Part shown: piece after piece, positions 48,422 to 59,109 of the stretch | Layout: each line of letters starts with the position of its first letter | Numbering within the stretch: position 1 is the stretch's first letter | NCBI RefSeq assembly: GCF_019279795.1 | Contig: NC_056743.1 | Span: forward strand, 1,780,366,966-1,780,430,965 | DNA: 64,000 bases | Source: Protopterus annectens | Lineage: Eukaryota; Chordata; Ceratodontiformes; Protopteridae | Direction: 5' to 3' | Made by a program: the position numbers and the translations under genes | The notes under the pieces: model-generated | The model's database searches: none | What the model was told of the DNA's origin: nothing | What the model saw: only the letters and a program-made list of their open reading frames with translations

Positions 48422-49370
48422 TGTAGATATATGGAAGAGTTTGGGGAATACCAGATCAATGAAATGTTATACCCTTGGCACTCATATACACACACAAACA
48501 CATGCCCCAGACTAAAAGCAATCATACCAAATCATGTTTTGATGCCACGAAATCCTTATGAATACCTCCTATGTTAATGGTGCCCTCTCTTCACTCTTGC
48601 TAATATTTTTGGTAAAGCAGCATCCGTCACCATCTTCCATTTAACAGATCTACACTAGGACTGATGGATTTATGAATCTGTTTATTCTAATACTGCAGCC
48701 TTCAAAACACACTCACACTTATGCATGTTAACATTTTATAGTTCTAAAGTTTATGTTTGTTTCATTACATGAGTGCATACAACATTTATACATTCACTAT
48801 ATTTATGATGAAATTCATAAGCCTATGCAGTACAAAGCAGGGTTGTCATGGTAACCATACGAATCATGTTACAAAGTTATACTTTGTAAACTGTCTTGGA
48901 TACATCAAAAGCATCTTGATGCAAATGAAGTTTGTTACCAGAGTAGTATACATTGCAGGTGCACCTGACATACAGGTATATGAGGCTATCTTTAAAGATT
49001 CATACCACAGAGAATGTGCTAAGAGGAGCAAAACAAGATATGTTTCAGTACAAAAAAATCATATATGTTCAAATTACTGACACCTAAAAAGTCATTCCAG
49101 TAGTCAAAGTTTAAGTTGCACTTGCCTGATTAAAAAAAATGAACAATAGATATTTTTAAGTGAGGTTGGCAATTCCTTCATATCACATGAAAGGGGAGTT
49201 ATCAGCCTTAAACAGGAATAGTAGCCATTATGTGCCTGCAGTCATCCTACTTAGAAGCTCTTATGCTTAGTCCAGTCATTTTTAAGCTTTGCAGAACTTA
49301 TAAAAGAGCATAAGTATTTACATCATTAGTGTACCAACAGTAACTCACACATTATCAGGAATTTTTCTGG
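48422..49370. other. No gene recognised
   Basis: AT-rich spacer. A 107-codon frame at 48757-49080 shows no recognisable motif. Confidence 0.4.
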
Positions 49371-49384
49371 GACCAGGATTTAGA

Positions 49385-49530
49385 ACTAAAGTGCCTTTAA
49401 TCACTCTGTACCCCAATGCCCATGTTCTACCCATCAACAAATAAACAACTTCTGCAAGTCTTGAACTCAGTGAACTGGAGTACTGCAGTAAACCCAGATT
49501 GTTATTGCAATAAATTAGAGTGCCCCCCAC
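49385..49530 (-). repeat. SINE copy of the same family as 59110-59252
   Basis: GTGCCTTTAATCACTCTGTA, CCATGTTCTACCCATCAACAA and AACTTCTGCAAGTCTTGAAC align with 59127-59193 (GTGCCTTAATAACTCTGTA, CTGTGTTCTGCCCAGCAAC, AACTGCCTCTGCAAGTTTCG). On the minus strand the box-B region is GAGTTCAAGACTTG. Diverged. Confidence 0.65.
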
Positions 49531-49641
49531 CCCCCACATACAGTATGCACACATGAATCATGTGCCAAAAAGCATATATAATGCTAAGTAACTTAAGCAA
49601 TGCTAACCGCGTAGGTAGGTGTGTGCCCCATAGCTTGGCAT

Positions 49642-51665
49642 TTTCATAGGTTCATATGTTAATAGGTGGGTACTAGGCTATCTGCCCGAAGGCACGAAGA
49701 GTGTTAGCGAGGTGCTCTGCAATTTGGGTTGGACATGGCCTTGTATGTCAGGCAAGAGTCAATTATAACCCCTAGTTTGCAGTCATCTGTGAACTTGGTC
49801 AGCCATAGTCCTCCTGTGCTTGCCTGTACCTCTGAGAAGTATACGCCGAACAGGAGGGGTCCTAGAACTGAGCCCTGAAGAATGCCACTTGTAACCAGTT
49901 TAGAGTCAGACCTAGCTCCCGCAACTCTCACCATGTGGGTTCTGTCCATGAGCCAGTTGGAAACCCATCTTGTGATGTAGGGGTTTGTCTATAATACCAG
50001 AATGGGGAATGGTGTTGAAGGCCTTAGTGAGGTCTAGGTAGGCTGTGTGTACCACCTTTCCCTCGTCTACAGCCTTGGTAACTGTCTCAAAGAAGTCCAC
50101 CAGGTTTAGGAGGCATGATTTGCCCTTAACAAAGCCAGACTGGGTAGGGTCCAGTGTTTGGAGGTTCTCAATGTCTCTGTTAATGAGTTCCATGATGATG
50201 CACTCCATAGCCTTGCAGACCAAGATAGTCAGGCTTAAAGGGCAATAGTTCCCGGGGTCTGTTGTTGCTCCACCTTTGGGGAGCAGAATAACCGTTGCTG
50301 TGCACCACTCTATGGGTATGTAGCCTGTGGAGAACCTGAGTTTGAACAGCGTGTTTAGGTGAGGGATTAGTTAGTCTTTGAGCTGATGTAGGACACAGCC
50401 TGGGACACCATCCAGTCCCATTGATGCTGTTTTTGGCTGCAGAGAGGGCTGTTTTAACCTGAGCGTCTGTGATTTCAGGGACTCTACATTCTTCTGGTAT
50501 GGTTATGGGCCCTTTTGGGGGTGAGAGGGGGGTGAAGTTTGTGCTGAACCTGTCTGCCAGGATGTTGGCTATATCACTCAGTTCAGTGTATTTTGTGCCA
50601 TTCTGCATTAACTCTGAGCAGATATGAGCATTGCCACTTAGATTCTTGACATAGCTAAAGAATGCCTTGTGGTTATCTTTGGAGTCCTTGGCAATTTTTC
50701 TTTCAAAGCTCGCCTTGGATGATTTTATGAGGGATCATAGTTTCTTACTGATACTGATCAGGGATGTCTTCCCTTCTTGGGATTTTACTCTTTTCTGTAC
50801 TAGTTTTCTCCTTCTATTGTATAGCTTGTTTATGGCAGCAGTCCACCAGACTGGTTTCCTTTTCTTGGAGGAGTGAGTCTTGGTTTTGCTTGGGATGGCA
50901 CGATCCATGCATTCTGGTAGCTGCCCATAGAATGCATTAGTAAAGAATTTTGAAGCTTAGACAGTGTTATCCTTCAGCATGGGGGCTTTGAAACTTTCCA
51001 CCTCGGTCTTAAGTAACGTGAAGTTTGCTTTTGAAAAGTTTTTCACGGTGGCTTTCTTGTCCGGGGGTGGGGGCGGAATATGGATATCCAAAGTGATTTG
51101 TTTATAGGCAGATCTAACCAGTGAGGGGTTGACCTCTGGTGTGGAACACCGGTTGCCCATGTTGGTGGTTACCAGGTCCAATATGTTGTCACCTCTGGTG
51201 GGAGTGTTGACCAGTTGAACCAGGGTGTTTGAGTTTATAAATTCTAGGAAAAGTTGGGCAAAGTAGTTAGTACTTGAGTAGTTCTCCCAGTTAATGTTTG
51301 GGTAATTGAAATCACCCAATATTAGGGTGTCTGGCAGGACCTTTATGTTTCCCAGTGTTTCAAAAAACACGGGGGGGGTGGTGGTGGGTGGTGGGTAGCA
51401 AGTCACAATCGAATTGCAGTTGTTTGTTGTTAGTAGTTGCAAGTGGGATGATCTCTGAAGCATGTGTGCCTAACCTAGAGAGGTGTGTGTGTATCCTTGA
51501 TGAATATGGATACCGCCTTTTGTATTTTGGTTTGGGGTTCTGTGGCCAAAATGTCAGGTCATTCATACCAACATGGACAATGACAGAGTCATATTTGTAC
51601 TTGTTCTGGAGTGATCTAAGTGCTTGTGTTATGTGGCGGATCCTGGCACCCCACAGCACAGGCAG
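49642..51665 (-). pseudogene. CR1-type LINE copy D with two internal deletions
   Basis: Minus strand. An ORF1 esterase fragment (GARIRHITQALRSL, VHVGMNDL, 51659-51560) is joined directly to the distal endonuclease (PQNPK, then SRIHTHLSRLGTHASEI), so the ORF1 end and first EN motifs are deleted. GDFNYPNINWENY lies near 51315. The linker and RT follow (NILADRF near 50565, a garbled NYRPISL near 50240, FVKGKSCLLNLVDFFE near 50120, YLDLTKAFNTIPHS near 50030). PQGSVLGPLLFG-like sequence lies near 49870, and FTDDCKLG near 49785. It then jumps straight to LTYKAMSNP near 49750, a second deletion of several hundred bases of the thumb region. The 3' end has the TTCATAGGTTCATA terminus at 49642. Multiple frameshifts as well. 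Confidence 0.88.
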
Positions 51666-51721
51666 CTAACAGTAATGACAGTAAAAACCGGCAAGTCATG
51701 GAAAGTACAGGAATTTGGCCT

Positions 51722-52249
51722 TATTTAAACCCCACAGGCAGGAATACTTCCCATAACTGGTTGTAGCTCCCTACTGCAGGCAGACTGGCTGGTGTGGGTG
51801 AAGGCAGACAATTTAGAGCACAGCACTGGGGCATCCAGGAGTCAAAAATCATGGTATGGCTCCTGGTAAAACACCATGAGCAGAGACTACTGCAGGGCCA
51901 GTACCAGGGCTCACAGTATAAAACGGAGGCCTGGGACAGTCTCTCCCATGACCTCACCAGTACCACAGGTATCCCCCAGACTGGTGAGCAGGTTAGGCAC
52001 CACCATGCTGACCTGAAGTGGCAGAGGGGGGGCGTACTGGAACGGTGGATCCAGAAGTCTCGGCAGATGCCTAATGCCCCAGTACTGAGTAAGTACCCAT
52101 TCTACTAAGTAGTTAATAATTGCCTAGCTTGTGTATACTATGGATAGGTATGGCTAAATATCACTGTATTTCTCTGACATCTGCCGATGAGCGGGCTGCG
52201 AACCAGCAAGCCCATGATGCTAGGTTGCAAAAGCTGCATCACGAGGCAG
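51722..52249 (+). pseudogene. Myb/SANT-like domain gene relic of a Harbinger transposon
   Basis: An open frame around 51794-52108 encodes a trihelical Myb/SANT-like DNA-binding domain: SKIMVWLLVKHHEQRLLQG, then YKTEAWDSLSHDLTSTTG and TGEQVRHHHADLKWQR. The spaced Trp, QVR and DLK positions are those of the Myb-like accessory proteins of PIF/Harbinger elements. These bind the terminal repeats and carry the transposase into the nucleus. A splice donor (CTGA/GTAAGT at 52088) and a second exon-like piece ending GAGGCAG/GTTAGT at 52249 (RAANQQAHDARLQKLHHEA) follow. A possible last exon lies at 53575-53910. No start codon is certain. Some conserved aromatic positions are lost, so it is probably dead. 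Confidence 0.6.
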
Positions 52250-52656
52250 GTTAGTAATCATTCAGCATGTACTGCCATAACAAATAAATAGAAGAGCCTT
52301 AGAAAGTGTCTTACCAGTAGAAATAAATGTGTAATATTCTATGAATAAAGGTATAACCCCTGGAGTGCTTCTGTTTACTCTTCTTTCATATGTTGTTGAA
52401 TTGCTGCATACTATAAATACTACTGTTTTATTAAGCAGTGTTACCCATGCTGTGGTATGCAGATAAAATGTGTGTGAAGTTCTGTATAACAATGTTGGAA
52501 GTGCCAAGAGGTCAGTCATATTGTACAAGTGAGGGAGACTTACACAGAAAACAGTAGAAAGCTTCACATCAATTCCCTGATAGCACAGTCTACTGTGATA
52601 TTAACTGTAATTTTATTTGTCACACACAGCAGGGGTTTGAATCCCGAGAGTGCTAG

Positions 52657-52830
52657 TAAATTGTATGCATAATCATGCCCCACAACTGTACAGATTTTGT
52701 TACAATGTTCAGATAGAAAGCTGTATACATAATTACACCCAACAATGGTACAGAATTTGCTAGAAAGTTCAAATAGAAAGTTGTATGCATATTCATACCC
52801 CACAACTGTTCCAATCTGTCCAGGATGTCC
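52657..52830. repeat. Short tandem repeat, three units of 60 bp
   Basis: TTGTATGCAT or CTGTATACAT occurs at 52661, 52721 and 52781, exactly 60 bases apart, each followed by a CCCCACAACTGTAC-type block. Units differ by several substitutions. Confidence 0.9.
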
Positions 52831-53570
52831 AGATAAATGGCCCACATCACCAGCCTGGTACCCAGTTCCCCTGAAAATTCAGTGTGATGATCCAAGAAAT
52901 GTAGGCAGCTGTTAATGACATATAACTGATAGTCAGAAATGTACATACTCAGAGAATGTATATGAAAACAAACCTGTCATTCTAGCACCTCATCTAAAGT
53001 GTATGAGAGCAATTCTCAACATATGTTGCATTAACACCTGCATCTTGTCATGCCTGTATGTAAGACACAGGTCACGTATATAATAATCTATAAACATACC
53101 AGTGTACAATATAAGGCCATTGGGTAGTGTAATAATACATGTAAGGGACAGATCACTGCAGTGACTAAGAATGTTGTGAAAACTACAAGAATATATTAGT
53201 TGTTAATTGAACGCTTTCTCTCACCCCTACCATATGTGCAAAAATAACCCAATGACACACCTCAATCTGTATGTGTACACTCCAAACTTATGCTGGGACA
53301 TATGCCCTAATGGTTTATAAATATTCACATTTGTTTCTATGCATGTGCCATGTTAAAATACACTCATATTGTTGTCCTGTTGCCATCAATGAAACCTGCA
53401 TGCTGTTGTAATGGCCACTGTTGTTCCATATATGCATGTGTTCTGCTTGCTCTGCAACTGTGTTAAATCTGGTGTGTTAGGGTAATGGAAATACCTATGC
53501 ATGCTGTTATAACTAATCCTGAATGCTGTTGACTGTTACTAACCCATATCCAATATAAACCTGTGACAAC
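52831..53570. other. No gene recognised
   Basis: TG/CA-rich sequence like that of 1-4 kb and 59-64 kb. Possibly intron of the Harbinger-type relic. Confidence 0.35.
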
Positions 53571-53574
53571 ACAG

Positions 53575-53910
53575 CTCGTATGGGAAGGCCGGTCCCAGCA
53601 ACCCACCTGTCCCACCTCAGCTGGCCATGGCACCAGGCACCAGCATGTCTAGGACCCAGTCTGGGACCTCCTTCTCCGTTGGTCCTGTGCCACCTTTGGG
53701 TGGAACCACTGCAGGGGATGGGGCTCACCCCCGGGAGTTGGTGTGGAGATGAACATGTCACCCATCGTCAGGTCCGGGCCGTGGTGCATAGGGAGCTCGA
53801 TATGGAGTTTTAAGACCAGCTATGCCAGCTTGAGAGCCGAGTGGTGCAATTAGAGGGTGAGCCTGCCCCTCTTACACAGCCCCCAGTGCAGCCACCTTTG
53901 GGGCTGTGAA
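53575..53910 (+). pseudogene. Possible last exon of the Harbinger-type Myb-like gene
   Basis: After an acceptor-like CAACACAG, the sequence is suddenly GC-rich. It encodes a Pro/Ser/Gly-rich stretch (AGPSNPPVPPQLAMAPG) and, in a shifted frame, a charged helix-like segment (HVTHRQVRAVVHRELDMEF, then QLESRVVQLEGEP) that could be a coiled coil. A stop (TAA at 53811) and at least one frameshift break it. Linking it to the Myb-like domain at 51.8 kb is inference from position and composition. Confidence 0.3.
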
Positions 53911-53999
53911 GGTGCAGTGGTGATTGCCCATGGGTGGGAAACTCAGTCCCACTGTTTCCATTTGTAACATAAAAAGGCAACCACAGGAATTCCAGCGAC

Positions 54000-54065
54000 A
54001 CGTTTAATAAAACTGAGTGCTTTCATCCACCAAATGGCTAGACTTCTTCAGAATAAAAAAACACA
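54000..54065 (-). ncRNA. Candidate hammerhead ribozyme at the Penelope-like element 3' end
   Basis: Minus strand: a U-rich stem I arm ending UAUU, the core CUGAAGA (54051-54045) plus one extra A, and a stem II formed by GUCU-A-GCC and GGUGGAU. GAAA (54024-54021), a minimal stem III GCAC (54020-54017) and UC at the cleavage position follow. The stem I 3' arm AGU...AAAC can pair with GUUU...AUU across an internal loop. The core is complete. Stem II contains GU pairs and a bulge, so it is weaker than the 13.8-kb motif. Predicted cleavage is 3' of C at 54015. Confidence 0.5.
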
Positions 54066-54327
54066 CTGCACAGTCAGCTTAAATACCAAGAAAACCCATC
54101 CTAATAAATTAATTAACACATGAAGATAAATTAATGCAACACTAATAGATAAATACATTAAAATGCATATACAAAAACAAATAATGCAGAAAAATGCAAA
54201 AACTATACTGACATAGTAAAAAAACAATGAGAAACATATATAAGAAACAGATAGCAGCAGGAAAGTGTATATTATATGGCTAGCATGAATCTGAGCTTGA
54301 GAAAGCTAACAATGGAAATGATATAAT

Positions 54328-54957
54328 TTAGACCTGGGGAACGTCCAGCATTGCATCTGAGCTGCCACTTAAACTCCAAATATTCAAGGAAAATATCACA
54401 GGGGCCACCTCTGGGATCAAACTCAATACTATCAATAACAGAAAACTTGAAAAATTAGTTGGAAAATTTTTGAGATGTCTGTAGAGAGCATTCCGCTCAT
54501 CCTTTTTACTGATGTCATAATTATGTTGGTAAATCCTATACCTGAATTGTCTAATGGTTTTACCAATATAAAAACTTGTACAACATTGGCAAAGTGCAAT
54601 ATAAATAATGTCCTTGCTGTCACAATTAAATTTCTTTTTATACTTGACTTTACCATACCCATGTATAAAACATTCCATGCCCTCAAAAATGAATTTGCAT
54701 TGAGAATAATGACCACATTTGTTCATTTTCCCAATGATGGGCTTGGAAGAAATTCTTTCAATCATCGTTTTTAAACAGGTGTCTTTCTGATAAACAATAA
54801 CAGGCCAGTCACCCACTTTGTTAAAAACTTCCAAGTCACATCTAAAAATCTCCCAAAATTTTGTGATGATATGCTTAATTTCCCTAAATTGCAAATTAAA
54901 TGGTAGAATCATCACCTTGCTATAAGACACACTAGAAGAACTAGAAACAGAATCCAT
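54328..54957 (-). pseudogene. GIY-YIG endonuclease domain of the Penelope-like element
   Basis: A 209-codon open frame. After a linker with NKCGHYSQCKFI (a C-x4-C type zinc motif near residues 81-87) comes the GIY-YIG core: DIIYIALCQCCTSFYIGKT (about 119-137), then IRQFRYRIYQHN with the conserved Arg and His. A C-terminal tail of about 60 residues follows (FDPE-like IPEVAPVIFSLNIWSLSG). In Penelope-like elements this domain nicks the target DNA and lies downstream of the RT. The frame itself is intact here, but the RT before it is shifted and interrupted, so no complete protein can be made. The tail is repeated in inverted orientation at 58141-58332. Confidence 0.85.
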
Positions 54958-54974
54958 GGTGTTGACAAATTGAA

Positions 54975-55704
54975 CTAATGAACTGCCAAAAAGAGGAGTA
55001 TAAAATTCAACCTCTTCCTCTTGACTTCCATAAAAATTTCTGTTAAGAAATCTTGTGGATAGCCCCTCCTCAAAAACATATCCAATAACTTATTACATTC
55101 AACAACAATTTTTTTCTTGACTGACCATCCTTGCCAACCTGACACATTGGCCTTTGACAATGGCCTTCTTTTGATGCATAGGATGCCAGCTCTGGAAATA
55201 CAAATAGGAATTGGAATGAGTGGGCTTCCTAAATAGTGTGGATTCAAACCTTTGGGATTACCTGTTCTTAGACAATGTGACATCGAGAAAATTAACCTGT
55301 GCAGCATCAACCAACATGGTGAATCATAAAAAATCTGTAGATATATTGATAAATTTAAAAAAGTCATCAGGTCTTTCCCTGGTGTCATGCCAAAAATTAA
55401 TAATATCATCAATAAAGCATTTATATAAACACCAACTATCCTTGAAATCAGATGTAAAAACAAAATGGTTTTCCAAAAGGCCATGACAGTGTTTGCAAAT
55501 ACTGGTGCACACGCAGCACCCATGGCAACTCCATGGGTCTGCTTGAATACATGGCCCTCAAAACGGATGAAATTATTTTCCAACACAATTTCCATCAAAC
55601 TGCTCAAGACCAAACTTTTGTCATGCCCTAATTCAGAGGGTAAAGCTAAAACTGAAAAAAAAAACAGTCAATTCCACCCACATGTGGAATGCTGGAATAC
55701 AAAT
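54975..55704 (-). pseudogene. Penelope-like reverse transcriptase, C-terminal part
   Basis: Resumes right after the CR1 insertion with LYSSIPHV (the stem of the catalytic DLYS region). SLVLSSLMEIVLENNFIRF and the motif-B-like THGVAMGAACAPVFANT follow near 55540-55490. The catalytic box FIDDIINFWHDTRERPDDF is read in a shifted frame near 55430-55370, so the two Asp residues are preserved. A frameshift near 55460 separates it from the preceding block. The downstream thumb region (VKKKIVVECNKLLDMFLRRG near 55120) returns to the first frame. A T-run at 55656-55664 marks another small disruption. Confidence 0.8.
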
Positions 55705-56617
55705 CTTAGGTTCATAGGTTCATAGGTATGAACTAGGCTATCTGCCCAAGGGCATTTATAAACCTAGCCAGAATGTGTTGGCTTTCACCACCCCCTTAGA
55801 TTAGTTCCCTGTGCCTCTATCCAGCAGAGCCATTAGTTCCCCCTGAGCCATTAATTCCCTGTGCCACTGTCCAGCAGAGCCACTGCAGTGATTCCTGGGG
55901 TAAATTTTCTGTTTCCCATCCACCCATCAAGGTTTCTCTTGAAGAGTGTTAGTGAGGGGCTCTGCCTGATGTATATTGGAATCCTCTTCCAAAGCATGGG
56001 GAGTCTCTGGGATAGGAATCTATCCCTCTAGCATGTCATATTTATCATTGTGGTGAGGTTTAAATCTCTAGAGCATGTGACTCTCCGGGATTTGTTTTTT
56101 TTAGGTGGAGCATGTCCATCAATTCTGGGTTGGATATGGCCTTGTATGTCAGGCAGAGATGACCTCTGAGTAAGCGGCATGCAACCATGTACAGCTGGAG
56201 TTTCTTGAGTCGGGCTGCATAGGGCATCTGTTTGAGACCAGTAATCCTCTTGGTGAGGTACTTTTCTGGCCATTCCAGCTGTTGCAGGTGTCTTGTAAGG
56301 TACATCCCAAATAGGGCATTGTATTCTATGATGGGTCTAATGAGTGATGAGTAGAGAGGCACAATAACCTCTTTTATTCTAGATGTGAACCCTTTTGTGA
56401 TTAGGTGGTCCACATAGAAGGATTTTCTAACCGCCTTAGCAATATGATTATCAAAGGAGAGATTACTATCTACTTGGGTCCCCAGATCCCTTATTACATG
56501 TTCTGTATTTAGGGGACTACCACCTATGTGGCAGTTCACAGGTACTTTGTTTTTTACAAAGGGGATGACTATGCACTTTTTGGCATTTTGCTTGAGGCCA
56601 TGATTTTGGCACAATGT
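55705..56617 (-). pseudogene. CR1-type LINE copy E, 5'-truncated, nested in the Penelope-like element
   Basis: About 913 bases. Coding starts mid-RT, just after the catalytic box (NHGLKQNAKKCIVIPF). It continues through IRDLGTQVDSNLSFDNHIAK, SFYVDHLITKGFTSR, YLTRHLQQLEWPEKYL and LCLTYKAISNPELMDMLHL. The last RT block (56040-55930) is shifted. The 3' end carries TTCATAGGTTCATAGG (55709-55724). The 5' junction (56616) and 3' junction (about 55705) fall within one codon of the host element (DVKD/LYS). The copy is a typical 5'-truncated insertion. Confidence 0.92.
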
Positions 56618-57240
56618 CTTTGACATCAATATATACAAACAGAATATCATCCCTATAAATACTGTCATTAACATTAGATAAAAAATCCCATGAGTCTCTC
56701 AACAAGGTAGAGTAATTTTAAACACATTTTAGTCTCACGGTCAATGCATTTGACAATGAAGAATGTCTTGGAGCCTTTGGCATCAACAATTTGCCTCAAG
56801 GAAGTTTCCTCTAGACATTTGTGAACCTTGGGGAGTCCAAAAATAGTGGGTGTTTTAGGAAACTGGACTTTTAAATACTCCAAATCACCCAAGGAAATCT
56901 GATCATTGAGAAAAAGATCCTCAAGTGCCAAATCAATTCTGTGAAGGGCCCCATTCATCTCATTTAAGGATATTTCCTCATAAACATCAGAAAAAAGAAC
57001 AGAAAACATTTTGTTTATGTAATCATTCGAACTCATGACAACCAGTCCCCCTCCCTTATCTGGCTGCATGATTCATACAGAAGTATCACTTCTGATTTGT
57101 TTCAATAGGTTGTGCTCATCACTGCTTAAATTCATAGAACACCTAGATGGAAATGTTATTGTTCTCCTGATTTCCTCTTCACTCAATCTTTCAAAAACAA
57201 CAATAAGTGGGTGCAGGGGGGATTAAAGGTACTGGGCCTC
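56618..57240 (-). pseudogene. Penelope-like reverse transcriptase, N-terminal part
   Basis: An open stretch 57069-56674 encodes the diagnostic Penelope block: QPDKGGGLVVMSSNDYINKM, then ISLGDLEYLKVQFPKTPTIF with GLPKVHKC, and RQIVDAKGSKTFFIVKCIDR. In a shifted frame it continues LRDSWDFLSNVNDSIYRDDI and FVYIDVKD up to the CR1 insertion. The DKGGG and FGLPKVHK signatures are what separate Penelope-like RTs from LINE RTs. A frameshift near 56700 divides the blocks. Confidence 0.87.
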
Positions 57241-58115
57241 TTGTTACTTTGTGTCACCAGCATATGGTGATTATTGTCAAATAAAATGCTGAAACTGAGT
57301 TTCCTCAAAAACAACTTAAATTCAACAAGAACCTGATCTAGTTTGGCCTTTTGTACCGGGACATAAGTCAGTCCCTTTTGAAATAAATTGGCCCAATCCT
57401 CTGTCACTTCCACATGGCTGTAATTGAAAACTTTAAAATCTCCCAAGGCATTGCAAATAATTTTAACCACAGAATCAGTATTTAATTCCAATACTTCTGT
57501 CTCCATCTGGCCCTCCCTTTCCCTCTCCCCTTCCCTTTCCCCCTGTTCCAAGTCTGGTTGGGGTAAGAGTGGGTGACAAAGTTGGGGGGGGGTTCTGATG
57601 GCCAAAATTCTGATTGTTCTCCCCCCTCCAATTCATTAATCTCTCTGATCTCTTCAGTGGGGGTAGATCTAAAGGGGTAGTGTCACTGGTGTTTGCCTGA
57701 GCTTTCATGTTATCTGAAACAAACCCATCACTGTCCATACAAATAACATCCCCTGCAGAAACAGACTGATGTACAACTGGTGGTCATGGATAAGCCACAC
57801 CTTTGTCATGCTCCTGCTGATCTCGAACAGATTTCTTAACTTTTTTAGCCTTCAAATCTTGTAAAAACGATCAGTTTTAATAAAAATAGCTTTATACTGT
57901 ACAGATTTAACATTAAGCAACAAGTCACTTTTAAAGGAATTATCCAAAATTTCAATGGACCTGTGAAGATCAAACATTTGTCTCTCATAATGGTGAATGA
58001 GAACCTGCAAAAGTTCACAACCTTGTTTACTGAACAAAGAAATCAACTCATGATGCAAGTCTGAGTTACTGATTAGCCCAGCCGGATATTTCCATGAGCA
58101 AAGGCCTTTCGGTAT
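57183..58115 (-). pseudogene. Penelope-like element, N-terminal coding region
   Basis: Three frames in order. One runs to about 57850 (LISNSDLHHELISLFSKQG, LHRSIEILDNSFKSDLLLN). A Pro/Thr-rich segment follows (57738-57475, SDTTPLDLPPLKRSERLMNW). The region 57605-57183 holds NYSHVEVTEDWANLFQKGL with VPVQKAKLDQVLVEFKLFLR and KLSF, the conserved entry to Penelope-like polyproteins (NLS..LT..E...L.KGL.F.P). Frameshifts separate the pieces. The region begins abruptly at 58115, where the inverted fragment starts. Confidence 0.7.
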
Positions 58116-58627
58116 AGGTATAGGATTTACCAACATAATTATGACATCAGTAAAAAAGATGAGCGGAATGTTCTTTACAGACATCTCAAAAATTTTCCAT
58201 CTCATTTTTTCAAGTTTTCTGTTATTGATAGTATTGAGTTTGATCCCAGAAGTAGTCCCCGTGATATTTTCCTTGAATATTTGGAGCTTAAGTGGCAGCT
58301 CAGATGCAATGCTGGACGTTCCCCGGGTCTGAATGATGTAATTTCCATTGTTAGCTTTCTTAAGCTCAGATCCATGCTAGCCTTATAAGTATAAACTTTC
58401 CTGCTGCTATCTGTTTCTTATATATGTTTCTCATATTGCTTTTTTACTAGGTTAGTATAGTTTTTGTATTTTTCTACATTATTTGTTTTTGTATATGCAT
58501 TTTTATGTATTTATCTATTACTGTTGCATTAATTCATCTTCATCTGTTAATTAATTTATTAGGGTGGGTTTTCTTGGTATTTAAGCTGACTGTGTAGTGT
58601 GTTTTTTTATTCTGAAGAAGTCCAGCC
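58116..58627 (+). repeat. Inverted copy of the Penelope-like element 3' end
   Basis: Matches the reverse complement of 54036-54543 at about 93-95 percent by eye. It encodes the same tail (FSSFLLLIVLSLIPEVVPVI, FSLNIWSLSGSSDAM) and the same AT-rich 3' region. It stops inside hammerhead stem II (CTGAAGAAGTCCAGCC), so the ribozyme is cut short. It begins at AGGTATAGGATTTACC. Confidence 0.92.
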
Positions 58628-59105
58628 CAAAAAAAATCACACCCCACACATAACTGTCCATTTTGCACACATCTACTGGACACATGTAATCTAGTCTAAT
58701 TGGTATCACAACATATTACTGTTGTCCTGACCCCTCTCCCAGGGGTTGGAGTGTTCAAATGTACCTCCAAATTCATTGCATATGCACAGCTGTTGCTGTA
58801 GAAGAAATGGGCAGCTATGGACCTTTCCTACACCCTTCCTGCACATCCCTAGCTATCTTGCCTACTGTCTTTCCCTCTTTGTGCTCCTTTTTCACCACTT
58901 TCCTATCACTGCTTTTTTTTATTTTAAAGAAATTAGAGTGAGGGTAAGTGGTAGTAGGCACTTTGAAGTAGCAGTAAGCAAGTTTCAGCCTGTTTGCATG
59001 GGAGTAAGCACTCCCTACACAGGTTAAGCAATTTAGAAGCTAACAGAGTATAAGAAACTGTAACCAGAAGTTAGCAGTGCTTAGCTCCATGCAAACCCAT
59101 GCAAA
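58628..59105. other. No gene recognised
   Basis: Begins with an A-run after the inverted fragment. A pyrimidine-rich block lies at 58850-58925. No domain. Confidence 0.4.
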
Positions 59106-59109
59106 CCTG

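Larger units (their letters stand above)
53985..58627 (-). mobile_element. Penelope-like retroelement (Neptune-type), interrupted and with an inverted 3' fragment
   Basis: The minus-strand body (about 58110 to 54000) holds an N-terminal region, a Penelope-type reverse transcriptase and a GIY-YIG endonuclease, in the family's order. A hammerhead motif follows at the 3' end. Downstream of 58116, in opposite orientation, is a second copy of the last roughly 510 bases (58116-58627 against 54036-54543). The element therefore has inverted terminal arms. A CR1 copy (55705-56617) splits the reverse transcriptase. Frameshifts in RT and N-terminal regions show it is inactive. Penelope-like elements are known for variable terminal structures, including inverted partial copies. 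Confidence 0.85.
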
